Source: Peptostreptococcus sp.
GTDB taxonomy: Bacteria > Bacillota > Clostridia > Peptostreptococcales > Peptostreptococcaceae
Assembly (NCBI GenBank): GCA_020025095.1
Contig: JAHHSS010000001.1
Span: forward strand, 1-55,586
Reading direction: 5' to 3'
DNA: 55,586 nucleotides
The notes below the pieces were generated by a model, which ran no database searches, was not told where the DNA came from, and saw only the letters and a list, made by a program, of their open reading frames with translations. Below are positions 1-7,784 of this stretch, in pieces. The position numbers and the translations under genes are program-made. Every line of letters starts with the position of its first letter. Position 1 is the first letter of the stretch.

Positions 1-133
1 ATTCGCATTTGGATAAATTAACGAAAAACATTTGTCCTATCCCTTATCAAATTTTCCCGATTACAAACAAATTGTAGTATTACTGGTATTTCTCAAATAT
101 TTAGCTTTGATCCTCGACATCAAAACTACCGTC
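1..133. other. ICE left-end DNA, no gene
   Basis: No ORF is supported. On the minus strand, just after the recombinase stop, ATGTCGAG (about 112-119) resembles ATGTGGAG near the end of rlmD at the other ICE end. This could be an att-related half-site, but the match is short and unproven. TCCTATCC at 34-41 is repeated inverted as GGATAGGA at about 153-160. Confidence 0.3.
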
Positions 134-1900
134 TCACAATGTGTTGTCAATAGGATAGGAATGCAAATTATTAACCTCGTCGCTTGATTGAGGATACAAT
201 TTGTTGTCAGTTTCCTCATTAACTTTCTTGGCATTTTTTCTTCTACTCTTAAATAATCTTCCGTCCTGAGAATCTTTCTTTCCAGTCTTGTATATGATGG
301 TAATCATTGCAGGATCAATCTCTCCTTCATCGTTAATTCCTCCAATGATAATTTTATCTACTATACTTTCAAATACAGCTCTATCAAATTCCTCAAGGTA
401 TTTATTAGACTCAAGTAATTTTTTAAATCCCTCAAGCCTTTTCTTCAATGCTTTTTCATCAGTAAGTGTTACTTCTAAAGTCCTCTTTTCTGCAAGTAAT
501 TTTTCTTTGCTTACAGCTATTTCATTATACTTTTCCTGATATATATCCATACTGATTGATTCATTCAATCTTAATTCAACAAGATCCTTTTCTTTCTTCA
601 ATATCTTATCAAGTTGATTGGTTATCTTTTTTAGGTCTTTAGCTAAACTGTTATCTTTCAATTCTTCTTCAACAGTTTTTAGAAATTCGTTGGTAATTTC
701 TACATTATTGTGGCATACCTGACGATAGCTTTCCATAAATGCTTTTTCTATAGCTGCTTCTTCAATTCCTTTGCTATGCGGACAATATTTCTTTCCGTTT
801 TTAGTAGCATTAACACACTGCCATATCACTTTTGTGTATTCTGAACTTGAATGCCAATTTCTTCTTGAAAGGTTATAACCGCAAAATCCACATTCAAGCA
901 TACTGCTAAAAGCATATTTTCTTGAATATTTTTCTCTTTTTCCACCATTATTGGCAACAGTATTTCTGTTTTTTGACCTTCTTAATCTAATACCTTGAGC
1001 TTTTTCAAAATCTTCTTCCGAAATGATTGGCTCGTGATGGTTTTCTATATAAAACTTATCCTGTTCTCCAAAATTGTCTAATCTTCTCTTTGAAATAGGA
1101 TCAACCGTATAGGTCTTTCCCATCATGAGATCCCCTTTATATTTCTCATTTTTTATGATTCCCAAAACTGTTGTTTCAGTCCATCTTTTATTTCCTCTTG
1201 GTGATAAATATCCCTGTTCTTCCAGCTCTCTTGAGATTACCATACCACCAACGCCTTCAATGTATCTTCTGAAAATATATCTTACAATTTCAGCTTCTTT
1301 TTCGTTTACAGAAATGCTTTTTGTTTCCGGATCATAGTCATAACCTAAACACCCTTGAAAGCCGACCATTTCTCCTCTTTCCATCTTCATTCTCAAGCCT
1401 TTTTTAACATTGGCTGAAATGTTCTCTACTTCCTGTTGAGCAACTGAACTTAAAATAGTCAAAAGCAATTCTCCATCCATTGTTAAGGTATTTATGTTTT
1501 CTTCTTCAAAAAATACCGCAACATTAAACTCTTTTAACTTTCTTACATACTTTAAAGTGTCTAATGTATTTCTCGCAAATCTTGATATAGACTTTGTAAT
1601 TATCATATCTATATCGCCATCCATACAATCATTTATCAACCTTTGAAAGTCAATTCTTCGATCAACCTGTGTTCCTGTTATCGCTTCATCAGCATATATT
1701 CCGGCAAGAGTCCACTCTTTATTTTTCTTTATAAATTCTGTGTAGTGTTCTACCTGAGAATTATAGCTGTTGATCTGATCTTCAGTGTCCGTACTAACTC
1801 TGCAATAAGCTGCCACTCGCTTTATTGAGCGTTCAACACAGCCTGATGCAGTTCTTTTCAGTGTGGTATCACCTTTAATAACTCTTACATCTTTCTTCAC
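134..1900 (-). CDS. Large serine recombinase (ICE integrase/excisionase)
   Basis: This 588-residue site-specific recombinase should catalyse integration and excision of the element. The N-terminal resolvase domain (about residues 27-170) contains AAYCRVSTD with the catalytic Ser36 and the ITKSISRFARNT motif. It is followed by the recombinase domain (about 190-300), a zinc ribbon (CGFC near 340, then later Cys residues) and a coiled coil (about 420-490). This is the TndX/TnpX-type layout. The start is GTG at 1900, 8 nt after AAAGGAGG. An ATG inside that spacer is out of frame. It is the last gene of the leftward-transcribed ICE. After circularisation it would read across the joined ends into the conjugation operon. 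Family assignment is firm; the att target is inferred from position. Confidence 0.96.
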   Translation of the reverse strand: MKKDVRVIKGDTTLKRTASGCVERSIKRVAAYCRVSTDTEDQINSYNSQVEHYTEFIKKNKEWTLAGIYADEAITGTQVDRRIDFQRLINDCMDGDIDMIITKSISRFARNTLDTLKYVRKLKEFNVAVFFEEENINTLTMDGELLLTILSSVAQQEVENISANVKKGLRMKMERGEMVGFQGCLGYDYDPETKSISVNEKEAEIVRYIFRRYIEGVGGMVISRELEEQGYLSPRGNKRWTETTVLGIIKNEKYKGDLMMGKTYTVDPISKRRLDNFGEQDKFYIENHHEPIISEEDFEKAQGIRLRRSKNRNTVANNGGKREKYSRKYAFSSMLECGFCGYNLSRRNWHSSSEYTKVIWQCVNATKNGKKYCPHSKGIEEAAIEKAFMESYRQVCHNNVEITNEFLKTVEEELKDNSLAKDLKKITNQLDKILKKEKDLVELRLNESISMDIYQEKYNEIAVSKEKLLAEKRTLEVTLTDEKALKKRLEGFKKLLESNKYLEEFDRAVFESIVDKIIIGGINDEGEIDPAMITIIYKTGKKDSQDGRLFKSRRKNAKKVNEETDNKLYPQSSDEVNNLHSYPIDNTL

Positions 1901-1961
1901 TGCATCTGCCTCCTTTTTTGTATCTTTCTATGCAGTCTAATTATACCACACTTGCAAAACA

Positions 1962-2108
1962 TTATAAATATAATTCTGTTGAAATGTTGTACTTTTTCAT
2001 CAGTTTTAACTTTATCTTTCTGTATTCAATATCATTTAGTAAATGTTTGGAAAGTAAGATAGATAGCATAGATAATTGGAGGCTATATTTTAGTAATTCG
2101 TTATTCAT
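1962..2108 (-). CDS. SHOCT-like small protein upstream of the recombinase
   Basis: This 48-codon ORF starts at ATG 2108 behind a strong GAGGAGG site. The product is helical, with a repeated Leu pattern (LLKYSLQLSMLSILLSKHLL) followed by a basic C-terminal part containing DIEYRKIKLKLMKKY. That tail resembles the short SHOCT motif often found in small proteins next to ICE serine recombinases. A DNA-bridging or accessory role in recombination is a guess. It ends 62 bp before the recombinase start and is probably co-transcribed with it. It is shorter than usual ORF cut-offs, so it is easily missed. Confidence 0.7.
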   Translation of the reverse strand: MNNELLKYSLQLSMLSILLSKHLLNDIEYRKIKLKLMKKYNISTELYL

Positions 2109-2570
2109 TCTAAACCCTCCTCGTTAAAATGCATTTTTAAGTTTTATGACCATTAGTAGGTGCATTGGCTGCTACATAGGAATCTCACCTCCGCCCCTTG
2201 TTCCAGACGAGGCGGCTTAAACTATTGAAGTATCATTATCACTACTTGTATCATCGAACAGTTTGCCACCTCTGTTTTTATGTATTCTTATTTATCGCTT
2301 ACTTTCTTGTATCCTTGGCTAACCCAGTATTCATAAAACCGAATTTACTTTCAGCAGAAAGGTCATGGCGTAAGTCATAATTCTCCACAAGTAGATAAAG
2401 TCCTACCTTGGTCTATTCAGTTGTCAAAGAGCAATATTTGAAAGGGATTATTTTCTTTACATTTTCCTATTTGCCATAAGCAGGCTTATCTCTTATTGAA
2501 GAAAGTAAAGGAGGTCAAACTCCCCTTCACTTTACATAAGGAAAATTTGACCCCTTTGGTTACCGAAGTT
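2109..2570. other. Non-coding leader region between sigma-like gene and recombinase block
   Basis: I see no convincing ORF in these 460 bases. The region holds a GC-rich hairpin (CCGCC about 2190, GGCGG about 2213) and a terminator-like stem at 2501-2535. GGTCAAA at 2513-2519 can also pair with TTTGACC near 2547-2553, so two alternative folds are possible. The region could be the regulated leader of the recombinase transcript. Confidence 0.45.
2501..2535 (-). terminator. Terminator-like hairpin after the sigma-like gene
   Basis: The arms GTAAAGGAG and CTCCCCTTCACTTTAC pair with small bulges around a GTCAAA loop. On the minus strand the stem is followed by a weak T-rich stretch. It lies just downstream of the gene ending at 2571. 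Confidence 0.5.
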
Positions 2571-2981
2571 TTAAAGTTCTTCAATAAATTTTTTCAGTTT
2601 TTCAAGAATTTTGTTTCTTCTTTTGATTAAAGCCGGATGTGTAATACTTTTGAGCTTTGCCACTGAACGAACGGTTTCATCATTAAAATATAGTCGTTCA
2701 ATAATATCTCTTTCTTCCGCATTGAGTCTTGATATAGCATTTCTAACTGCTTCAATCATCATCTGTGTTTCAACAATCTTTTCTACATCAACTCTTTCAT
2801 CAACAATATTATCTGCAAAGTGTCCGTCATGATCCAATGATGAAAAAAAGAGCAAGTGGTTTTTCTTGTCCACCTGCTCTAAATATTTTTCATGTTCTCG
2901 TTCTCGCCAGTAGACTTTATATATCTTCTCACTGACTTTAATCTTTTGTCCATTGACATAAAGATAATATTCTTTTGCCAT
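2571..2981 (-). CDS. Sigma-70 region-4-like ICE regulator
   Basis: This 136-residue protein has the layout of the sigma-factor-like regulators of Tn916/Tn1549-type elements. A C-terminal helix-turn-helix (about residues 85-135) includes LNAEERDIIERLYFND and ETVRSVAKLKSITHPALIKR, resembling sigma region 4. The N-terminal part (YLYVNGQKIKVSEKIYKVYW) matches the usual opening of this ICE family. It probably activates or tunes ICE transcription, but its target promoters are unknown. The start ATG at 2981 is preceded by a GGAGG site. A hairpin with a T-run lies about 45 bp upstream (3024-3065), so expression may be attenuated. Confidence 0.8.
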   Translation of the reverse strand: MAKEYYLYVNGQKIKVSEKIYKVYWREREHEKYLEQVDKKNHLLFFSSLDHDGHFADNIVDERVDVEKIVETQMMIEAVRNAISRLNAEERDIIERLYFNDETVRSVAKLKSITHPALIKRRNKILEKLKKFIEEL

Positions 2982-3023
2982 AAAGTTTCCTCCATTTCTT
3001 TTTTTGTCTGCTTGTTTTCAGAT

Positions 3024-3065
3024 AAAAAAAGGAGGACTCCTGCACATAGGCATGAGGAATCCTCT
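3024..3065 (-). promoter_or_regulatory. 5' leader hairpin/attenuator before the sigma-like gene
   Basis: On the minus strand GAGGATTCCTC pairs with AGGAGTCCTCC (one mismatch). The second arm runs straight into seven Ts, and the gene start follows about 45 nt later. This is terminator-like, but it sits upstream of a gene. It is one of several similar leaders in this element. Confidence 0.6.
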
Positions 3066-3269
3066 TAAACGAAAGAAACTTGTTCTTTTTTTTAATGTAT
3101 TTAATTGTTTAAAGGAGTATACAAAAATACATACAATTATAAATCTTACAGAAAAAAGGGATACATACAAATTGTTTTGTTTTCACAACTAAATCAATAA
3201 GATCTTTCATTCCCTTTCCTCCGTTATAAATAGCTAAATATTTTTCATTCATAAAACTTTTCAATTACT

Positions 3270-3518
3270 TCAGATTTCGATAATAATATCTAATATTTTT
3301 AACATAGCTTTTTCATTTCCATTTTTATTAGTAAATTCACTAATCAACCTAGTATCATTATCATAGCTTTCTATTTGTTCTTTAATGTATATCCACTTTT
3401 AGGAAATTAGTTTATAACTTCCAAGATTCCAAAGCATATTTTGAATTAATTAACCTTTTATATAAGCCCTCTTACATTTTTAAATATTCATGGATTCATC
3501 TTTCTTCAATTTGTCCAT
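3270..3518 (-). pseudogene. Degraded coding remnant, identity unknown
   Basis: The minus strand shows pieces of coding-like sequence broken by stops. One is a short ORF starting MDKLKKDESMNI. Another is MLWNLGSYKLIS, then a stop, then WIYIKEQIESYDND continuing in the same frame to LDIIIEI and a stop at 3270. The last 41 codons read like the C-terminal helices of a small protein. No family was recognised. It lies between the sigma-like gene and the last gene of the peptide cluster, so it may be debris from the cargo insertion. The rest of 3066-3547 is AT-rich with no gene. Confidence 0.3.
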
Positions 3519-3547
3519 TATTTAAGACTAAAATTGATCAGCATTAC

Positions 3548-4846
3548 TTATAGTTTTATATCAATATTATCAACAAATTTACCAGCAACAAAAACGCCTT
3601 TTATATCCTGAATATTATTTATATTTCTAAGAGGATTTGAATTTAACAATAATAAATTTGCTTTCATATCTTTTTTTATAAATCCTACAGTATCATTTAT
3701 AACGACAGAATTCTTCGCAGTAACTGTTCTCAATATATCTATTTCTGGTACTCCCGCCCTATTCCATAGTTCCATCTCCTTATGCAAACTAAATCCCGGA
3801 GTGATTGTAGGATTTGGAGAATCCGTTCCAATCAAAATATTTATGTCATTATCCACCAATTTAACCAACAATTTTTCTAGTTTTTGTATAACATCTTCCA
3901 TCCTATATTTTTTCAATTGCTTTTCATCGATACCTAAAGCATCATACATATATTTTTTGCCTAAAAAACCCCCGATTTTATTTTGCATTTGTTTTATATA
4001 CTTATGATATGGCATTATTGGTATCATGAAATCAACAGAATCATCTTTTAACATTAAATCTGGATTCAACAACCTTTCAACCGTTAACAATGTTGGGCAA
4101 CAATAAGTGCCATGTTTTTTCAAAATTTCAATTATTTTATTTACATATTCCTTATCATTTAAGCCTAATACGATATTCTCAGTTTGATTTCTTTTTGCAT
4201 AATTTGCAAATAAATTAGAAATATGTTCTATACTATACACACCTTCTTCTATTTGCAATTCTGTGGGTATATAAGGCGAATCTATTGCAACCTTTAGTCC
4301 TTTTTTCGTTGCACATTTAGTAATCTCTTTCAAATTTTGTAGAGTTATATTTTTATATACTTTTATAAAATCTATCCCTTCTTGTTTAAGTTTACTTATC
4401 GTTAAATCTATATCATCTTCACCAGATATTATTCTACTTGAAGCCCATGTTAATGGAATTGAATCTAATATAGGACCAGAATATACAATATCTATGTTGT
4501 AATTTACCTCTCCCCATTTCTTAGCATATTCAACAGCCTCTATACTATTACCCATATCTCTTACAGATGTTATACCTCTTGAAACAAGTATTTTTATAAA
4601 ATTTTCTACATATTTGTAGGGATTCGTACCCAAATATTTCTCACTATATCCTGTAATATGAACGTGTGCATCTATTAACCCCGGCATTAAAAAATTACAT
4701 TCATAATTTTCATTTCCATCATTTATATTTATATCTGCTAAATTATCTACCACTTCTTTTATCTTTCCATCTTCAATGATAACGCATTTATTATTTTGAA
4801 TATCTTCCCCTGTAAATAAGGTTTTACATATTATTTTAGAAATCAT
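3548..4846 (-). CDS. Amidohydrolase of the peptide cluster
   Basis: This 432-residue metal-dependent hydrolase belongs to the amidohydrolase superfamily (imidazolonepropionase/prolidase-like). Visible metal and active-site motifs are PGLIDAHVH (about residue 55), FIKVYKN, an EHISN histidine, and GTDSPNP, which carries the usual late aspartate. The ATG at 4846 is chosen over the upstream in-frame start because GGAGGA precedes it by 6 nt. The gene overlaps the end of the CPBP gene by 11 bp, so it is clearly part of the operon. Amidohydrolases are uncommon in streptolysin-type clusters. BotAH/PurAH of bottromycin pathways removes a C-terminal follower peptide, and a similar processing role here is possible but unproven. 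No lysine or histidine motif loss was noticed. Confidence 0.85.
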   Translation of the reverse strand: MISKIICKTLFTGEDIQNNKCVIIEDGKIKEVVDNLADININDGNENYECNFLMPGLIDAHVHITGYSEKYLGTNPYKYVENFIKILVSRGITSVRDMGNSIEAVEYAKKWGEVNYNIDIVYSGPILDSIPLTWASSRIISGEDDIDLTISKLKQEGIDFIKVYKNITLQNLKEITKCATKKGLKVAIDSPYIPTELQIEEGVYSIEHISNLFANYAKRNQTENIVLGLNDKEYVNKIIEILKKHGTYCCPTLLTVERLLNPDLMLKDDSVDFMIPIMPYHKYIKQMQNKIGGFLGKKYMYDALGIDEKQLKKYRMEDVIQKLEKLLVKLVDNDINILIGTDSPNPTITPGFSLHKEMELWNRAGVPEIDILRTVTAKNSVVINDTVGFIKKDMKANLLLLNSNPLRNINNIQDIKGVFVAGKFVDNIDIKL

Positions 4847-5402
4847 ATTTCTTCCTCCAATTATTCCTATAGCCTGCAAAAATGTTATATAGTGCATGAA
4901 TTATTATTACAATTATAATTTCCTCTGTAAATATAAATATGACACTGAGTATTATTGATAACAAAAGCTTAATAAGCATTTCTCTTCTTCCTTGCATATA
5001 GTGTAAAAAAGAGAATGAAACACTTGATACAACAACTAAAGTAACTATGACCATATTTGATCCCCCAATAAGGGAACTATAAATCAAAAGTCTATATAAG
5101 TATTCTTCAATTACCGGAATTATAAATATTATACTCATACATCTCAAAGCATTTTTATTCTTTGTGCTATATATTAAAAGTAAAAAAGCTATTATAAGTA
5201 CTGTTATAATCCCATCAACAATTCTTAAGGACAGAACCTTCAATAAAGTAGCAATAAAAATAGCAAATACATAAAATATCACATAAAATTTTATGTTTAA
5301 AATTTCAAAATCCACCTTATGTGGGTCTGCATGGCTACAAATAACATAGTTGAATCCAATATTTATAAGTGGCATAAGTAAAATTGTTATAATCAAAAAC
5401 AT
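4836..5402 (-). CDS. CPBP-family intramembrane protease/immunity protein (second copy)
   Basis: This membrane protein of about 188 residues has several hydrophobic segments and the CPBP (Abi/CAAX protease-like) signature VIEEYLYRLLIYS (EExxxR). A second motif, SFLHYMQG, supplies a histidine, and a late IIHALYNIFAG segment supplies another. In bacteriocin and streptolysin-type clusters, relatives (SagE-like) act in leader cleavage or self-immunity. It starts a few bases after the previous CPBP gene stops. GTG 5408 and ATG 5402 are both possible, and neither has a strong ribosome binding site, so translation is probably coupled. Which of the two paralogues processes the peptide and which protects the producer cannot be decided from sequence. 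Confidence 0.8.
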   Translation of the reverse strand: MFLIITILLMPLINIGFNYVICSHADPHKVDFEILNIKFYVIFYVFAIFIATLLKVLSLRIVDGIITVLIIAFLLLIYSTKNKNALRCMSIIFIIPVIEEYLYRLLIYSSLIGGSNMVIVTLVVVSSVSFSFLHYMQGRREMLIKLLLSIILSVIFIFTEEIIIVIIIHALYNIFAGYRNNWRKKYDF

Positions 5403-5410
5403 ATTCACTA

Positions 5411-6151
5411 TTATGCTACCATCGGAAAAATAATATATGCCATAAGATTATTAATTGCATGGAATATCAGGCATGGATATATATTGTCGAATTTTACATA
5501 CAAATAACAGCTAATTATTGTCCAAAAAAACATATAAATGGATAGTCCTATTCCATAAAATGGAATATGAAAAATCGAAAACACCACCGCAGCCGTTATT
5601 ATGGTATTTTTTATATTCATTTTTGTTTTTAAATAATTTACCAATATACCTCTATAAATAATATCTTCTGCAATTGGTACTAGAAACAAAACACTAATAC
5701 TGATTAAACAAACCTCTTTAGTGTTTTTAGGAATTACAGAATAATTTTTATTTGAATCACCCCAATACATATTGAATGGCATATGTTTAACTACATCATC
5801 TATAACCTCATACAAGATCATAGCAATAAAGACTGCTGTAATAGAATATATTACCATTTTAAGAATGTTATCTATTTTTTTAAATCCTAATTCTCTTAAT
5901 GTTATAGCCTTAGTCTTTTTTATATACAAAAGTACAATAATCGTAGCTAAAAAAATTGAAAATGAATAGGAAAATAAATATACTATACTAAAATCAAGCT
6001 TATATATGTTAATAAAATCTTTCACAAAATCTGACTTCAAAATAAATATTCTATTTATTTGTGATATTGTGGTTCCCAAACAAAGAAATACTATTATCTC
6101 TATTATTTTAATTCGCGAAAATTTTTTGGATAGTATTAAATTTTCAACCAT
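5411..6151 (-). CDS. CPBP-family intramembrane protease/immunity protein (SagE-like)
   Basis: This polytopic membrane protein of about 246 residues has at least six hydrophobic segments. The CPBP motif reads PIAEDIIYRGILVNYL, so the usual Glu-Glu pair is Glu-Asp. The second motif FSIFHIPFYG and the third IFHAINNLMAY supply the expected histidines and Asn. The start is ATG 6151 behind GGGAG. A longer in-frame TTG start would overlap SagB. It follows the dehydrogenase gene and precedes a second CPBP gene. A role in leader removal or immunity is inferred from SagE-like proteins of streptolysin clusters. Confidence 0.85.
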   Translation of the reverse strand: MVENLILSKKFSRIKIIEIIVFLCLGTTISQINRIFILKSDFVKDFINIYKLDFSIVYLFSYSFSIFLATIIVLLYIKKTKAITLRELGFKKIDNILKMVIYSITAVFIAMILYEVIDDVVKHMPFNMYWGDSNKNYSVIPKNTKEVCLISISVLFLVPIAEDIIYRGILVNYLKTKMNIKNTIITAAVVFSIFHIPFYGIGLSIYMFFWTIISCYLYVKFDNIYPCLIFHAINNLMAYIIFPMVA

Positions 6152-6162
6152 ACAAACTCTCC

Positions 6163-7038
6163 CTACTTTAAAATATTCCAAGGTGATGTCCCTATTGCAA
6201 TAATTAAACTAGTGAATTCCATTTCTCCATCAATCATTAATAACTTGTTGATTTTATCATCATCAAATCCCGCTATCATACAACTTCTCAGTTTATTACC
6301 CGTAGCTATTAGATGTATATTCTGAGCAACAATACCTGTATCAACATGAGCAAATCTATATGATTTTTTCCCATACTTCCACTTGATGCGGTTCAAGTTT
6401 GAAACCAGTACAAATACCAAGCTAGCATCTTCCATAAAATTTTGTTCAATACAACAATCCAAAATTTTATTTCTCATATAACCTTTTTGCGTAAGTACCA
6501 GCGAATTATCTTCATAATCGTAATAATACATACCATTGTCTAATGACTCAACATTGTTAGAAATAATAAATATATCTGTTGATTGTAAGCCTCCTGCTGA
6601 TGGAAAAAACCTTAAAGGAAAACTATTCGTATTATATGCACTCATTTCTCCATTTTTGCCACACGAAAAATAAATAAGATTACTGAGTTCTTCAAAATTA
6701 ATTTTATTTAAAGAATAATCTCTCTTAGTCCTTCTCAGTTTCATCACATCATATATAGGTAAATTTCCAGAATCAACATTTATAGTTAATGGAATCCTTA
6801 TGTTTGATTCGAATTTTTTTATTAATTCTGGACATATTACATTTGACTTATTCCCAAATATATCTGTATTTAAATCTTCTTCATCGTACTTTAAAAAATT
6901 TACTATAATCGACATATCATCAATATCAACAATAGTCTTCCTATGTTTTATAGCTACATCAAATAATTTGTTTTTAACAGTATCTGCTCCTTTTTCATGA
7001 ATACCGTTATCATTATTCGTTTCAATATTTATTTTCAT
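6163..7038 (-). CDS. SagB-type azoline dehydrogenase (apparently active copy)
   Basis: This 291-residue FMN-dependent dehydrogenase of the nitroreductase fold should oxidise thiazolines and (methyl)oxazolines in the precursor to azoles. It shows the family landmarks: MKLRRTKRDYS (about 110), FFPSAGGLQSTD, GMYYYDYEDNSL, WKYGKKSYRFAHVDTG and IDGEMEFTSLIIAIG. The Lys221-Tyr222 pair in WKYG corresponds to the Lys-Tyr motif known to be important in BcerB/McbC-type dehydrogenases. The start is ATG 7038, five bases after GAAGGAG. The longer GTG start would overlap the preceding gene. It is directly downstream of a second, altered SagB-like gene, which suggests a hetero-oligomeric dehydrogenase. Confidence 0.92.
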   Translation of the reverse strand: MKINIETNNDNGIHEKGADTVKNKLFDVAIKHRKTIVDIDDMSIIVNFLKYDEEDLNTDIFGNKSNVICPELIKKFESNIRIPLTINVDSGNLPIYDVMKLRRTKRDYSLNKINFEELSNLIYFSCGKNGEMSAYNTNSFPLRFFPSAGGLQSTDIFIISNNVESLDNGMYYYDYEDNSLVLTQKGYMRNKILDCCIEQNFMEDASLVFVLVSNLNRIKWKYGKKSYRFAHVDTGIVAQNIHLIATGNKLRSCMIAGFDDDKINKLLMIDGEMEFTSLIIAIGTSPWNILK

Positions 7039-7052
7039 AATGACTCCTTCCA

Positions 7053-7766
7053 CTATTCAACCACCAGCAATCGTATACATGTATTTTCAATACCATCTAT
7101 ATCTAATAATTGATTTATCCCGTTGTCTATAAAATAATCTACAAAAAAGCTCTTACTATAGATGGTTTTTAAAGAATTCGATATTTCACCAATATCGATC
7201 AAACACTGTCTATATCCACGATTTCCAATAAATCTCATATATCTCCATGGTCTCGCAACAAAAAACACTATTGACTGTATTCCCTCTAATTGACAATCAC
7301 GTATAATATTTTCTTTTAAAAAATTTATATCAATATTACTCATTTGCAAAACTAGTTTCTTTGCGTCTCCAGCAACTTGATAAAGAGTTTTGTCCATCAT
7401 TATAAATATATCTGTAAACATAATTTTTTCAGCATTTAAACTGTACCATTCAAACAATTTTTGGTAAAAATTCCTTTTTCCCAAGTCTTTATATTCAAAT
7501 GGATCTAAAATTATATTTTGATTTTCTTTTAAATCTTCGTTCAGAGTGCTATTAAATGTTTTATATGCCCAATTATTTGTGCGTATCATATTTTCCAGAT
7601 TGGCTTTAAAAGAACTTTCATTCCTTTTTAAAATCTTAGAATTTTCATGATAAATTTCAGCCACATTATCTATGCTACATAGTCTTTTCCTATATAAATT
7701 TTCCGGATTATTATTTAATATCTTTGTATTAGGTGATATGAAAATTTCCTGTTCATACTTATCCAT
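7053..7766 (-). CDS. Second SagB-like protein with altered catalytic motif
   Basis: This 237-residue protein is a diverged nitroreductase/SagB relative. Its C-terminal half follows the neighbouring SagB: WRYMRFIGNRGYRQCLIDIG aligns with the WKYG...HVDTG block, and LLDIDGIENTCIRLLVVE aligns with LLMIDGEMEFTSLIIAIG. The catalytic Lys-Tyr pair is replaced by Arg178-Phe179, and the PSAGG flavin-site motif is not recognisable. It is therefore probably a non-catalytic partner that completes the dimer interface or binds peptide. It starts 18 bp after the E1-like gene stops, behind GGGAGG. Homology to SagB is inferred by eye and is the weakest assignment in the operon. Confidence 0.65.
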   Translation of the reverse strand: MDKYEQEIFISPNTKILNNNPENLYRKRLCSIDNVAEIYHENSKILKRNESSFKANLENMIRTNNWAYKTFNSTLNEDLKENQNIILDPFEYKDLGKRNFYQKLFEWYSLNAEKIMFTDIFIMMDKTLYQVAGDAKKLVLQMSNIDINFLKENIIRDCQLEGIQSIVFFVARPWRYMRFIGNRGYRQCLIDIGEISNSLKTIYSKSFFVDYFIDNGINQLLDIDGIENTCIRLLVVE

Positions 7767-7784
7767 TAAATTACCTCCCGTTAT

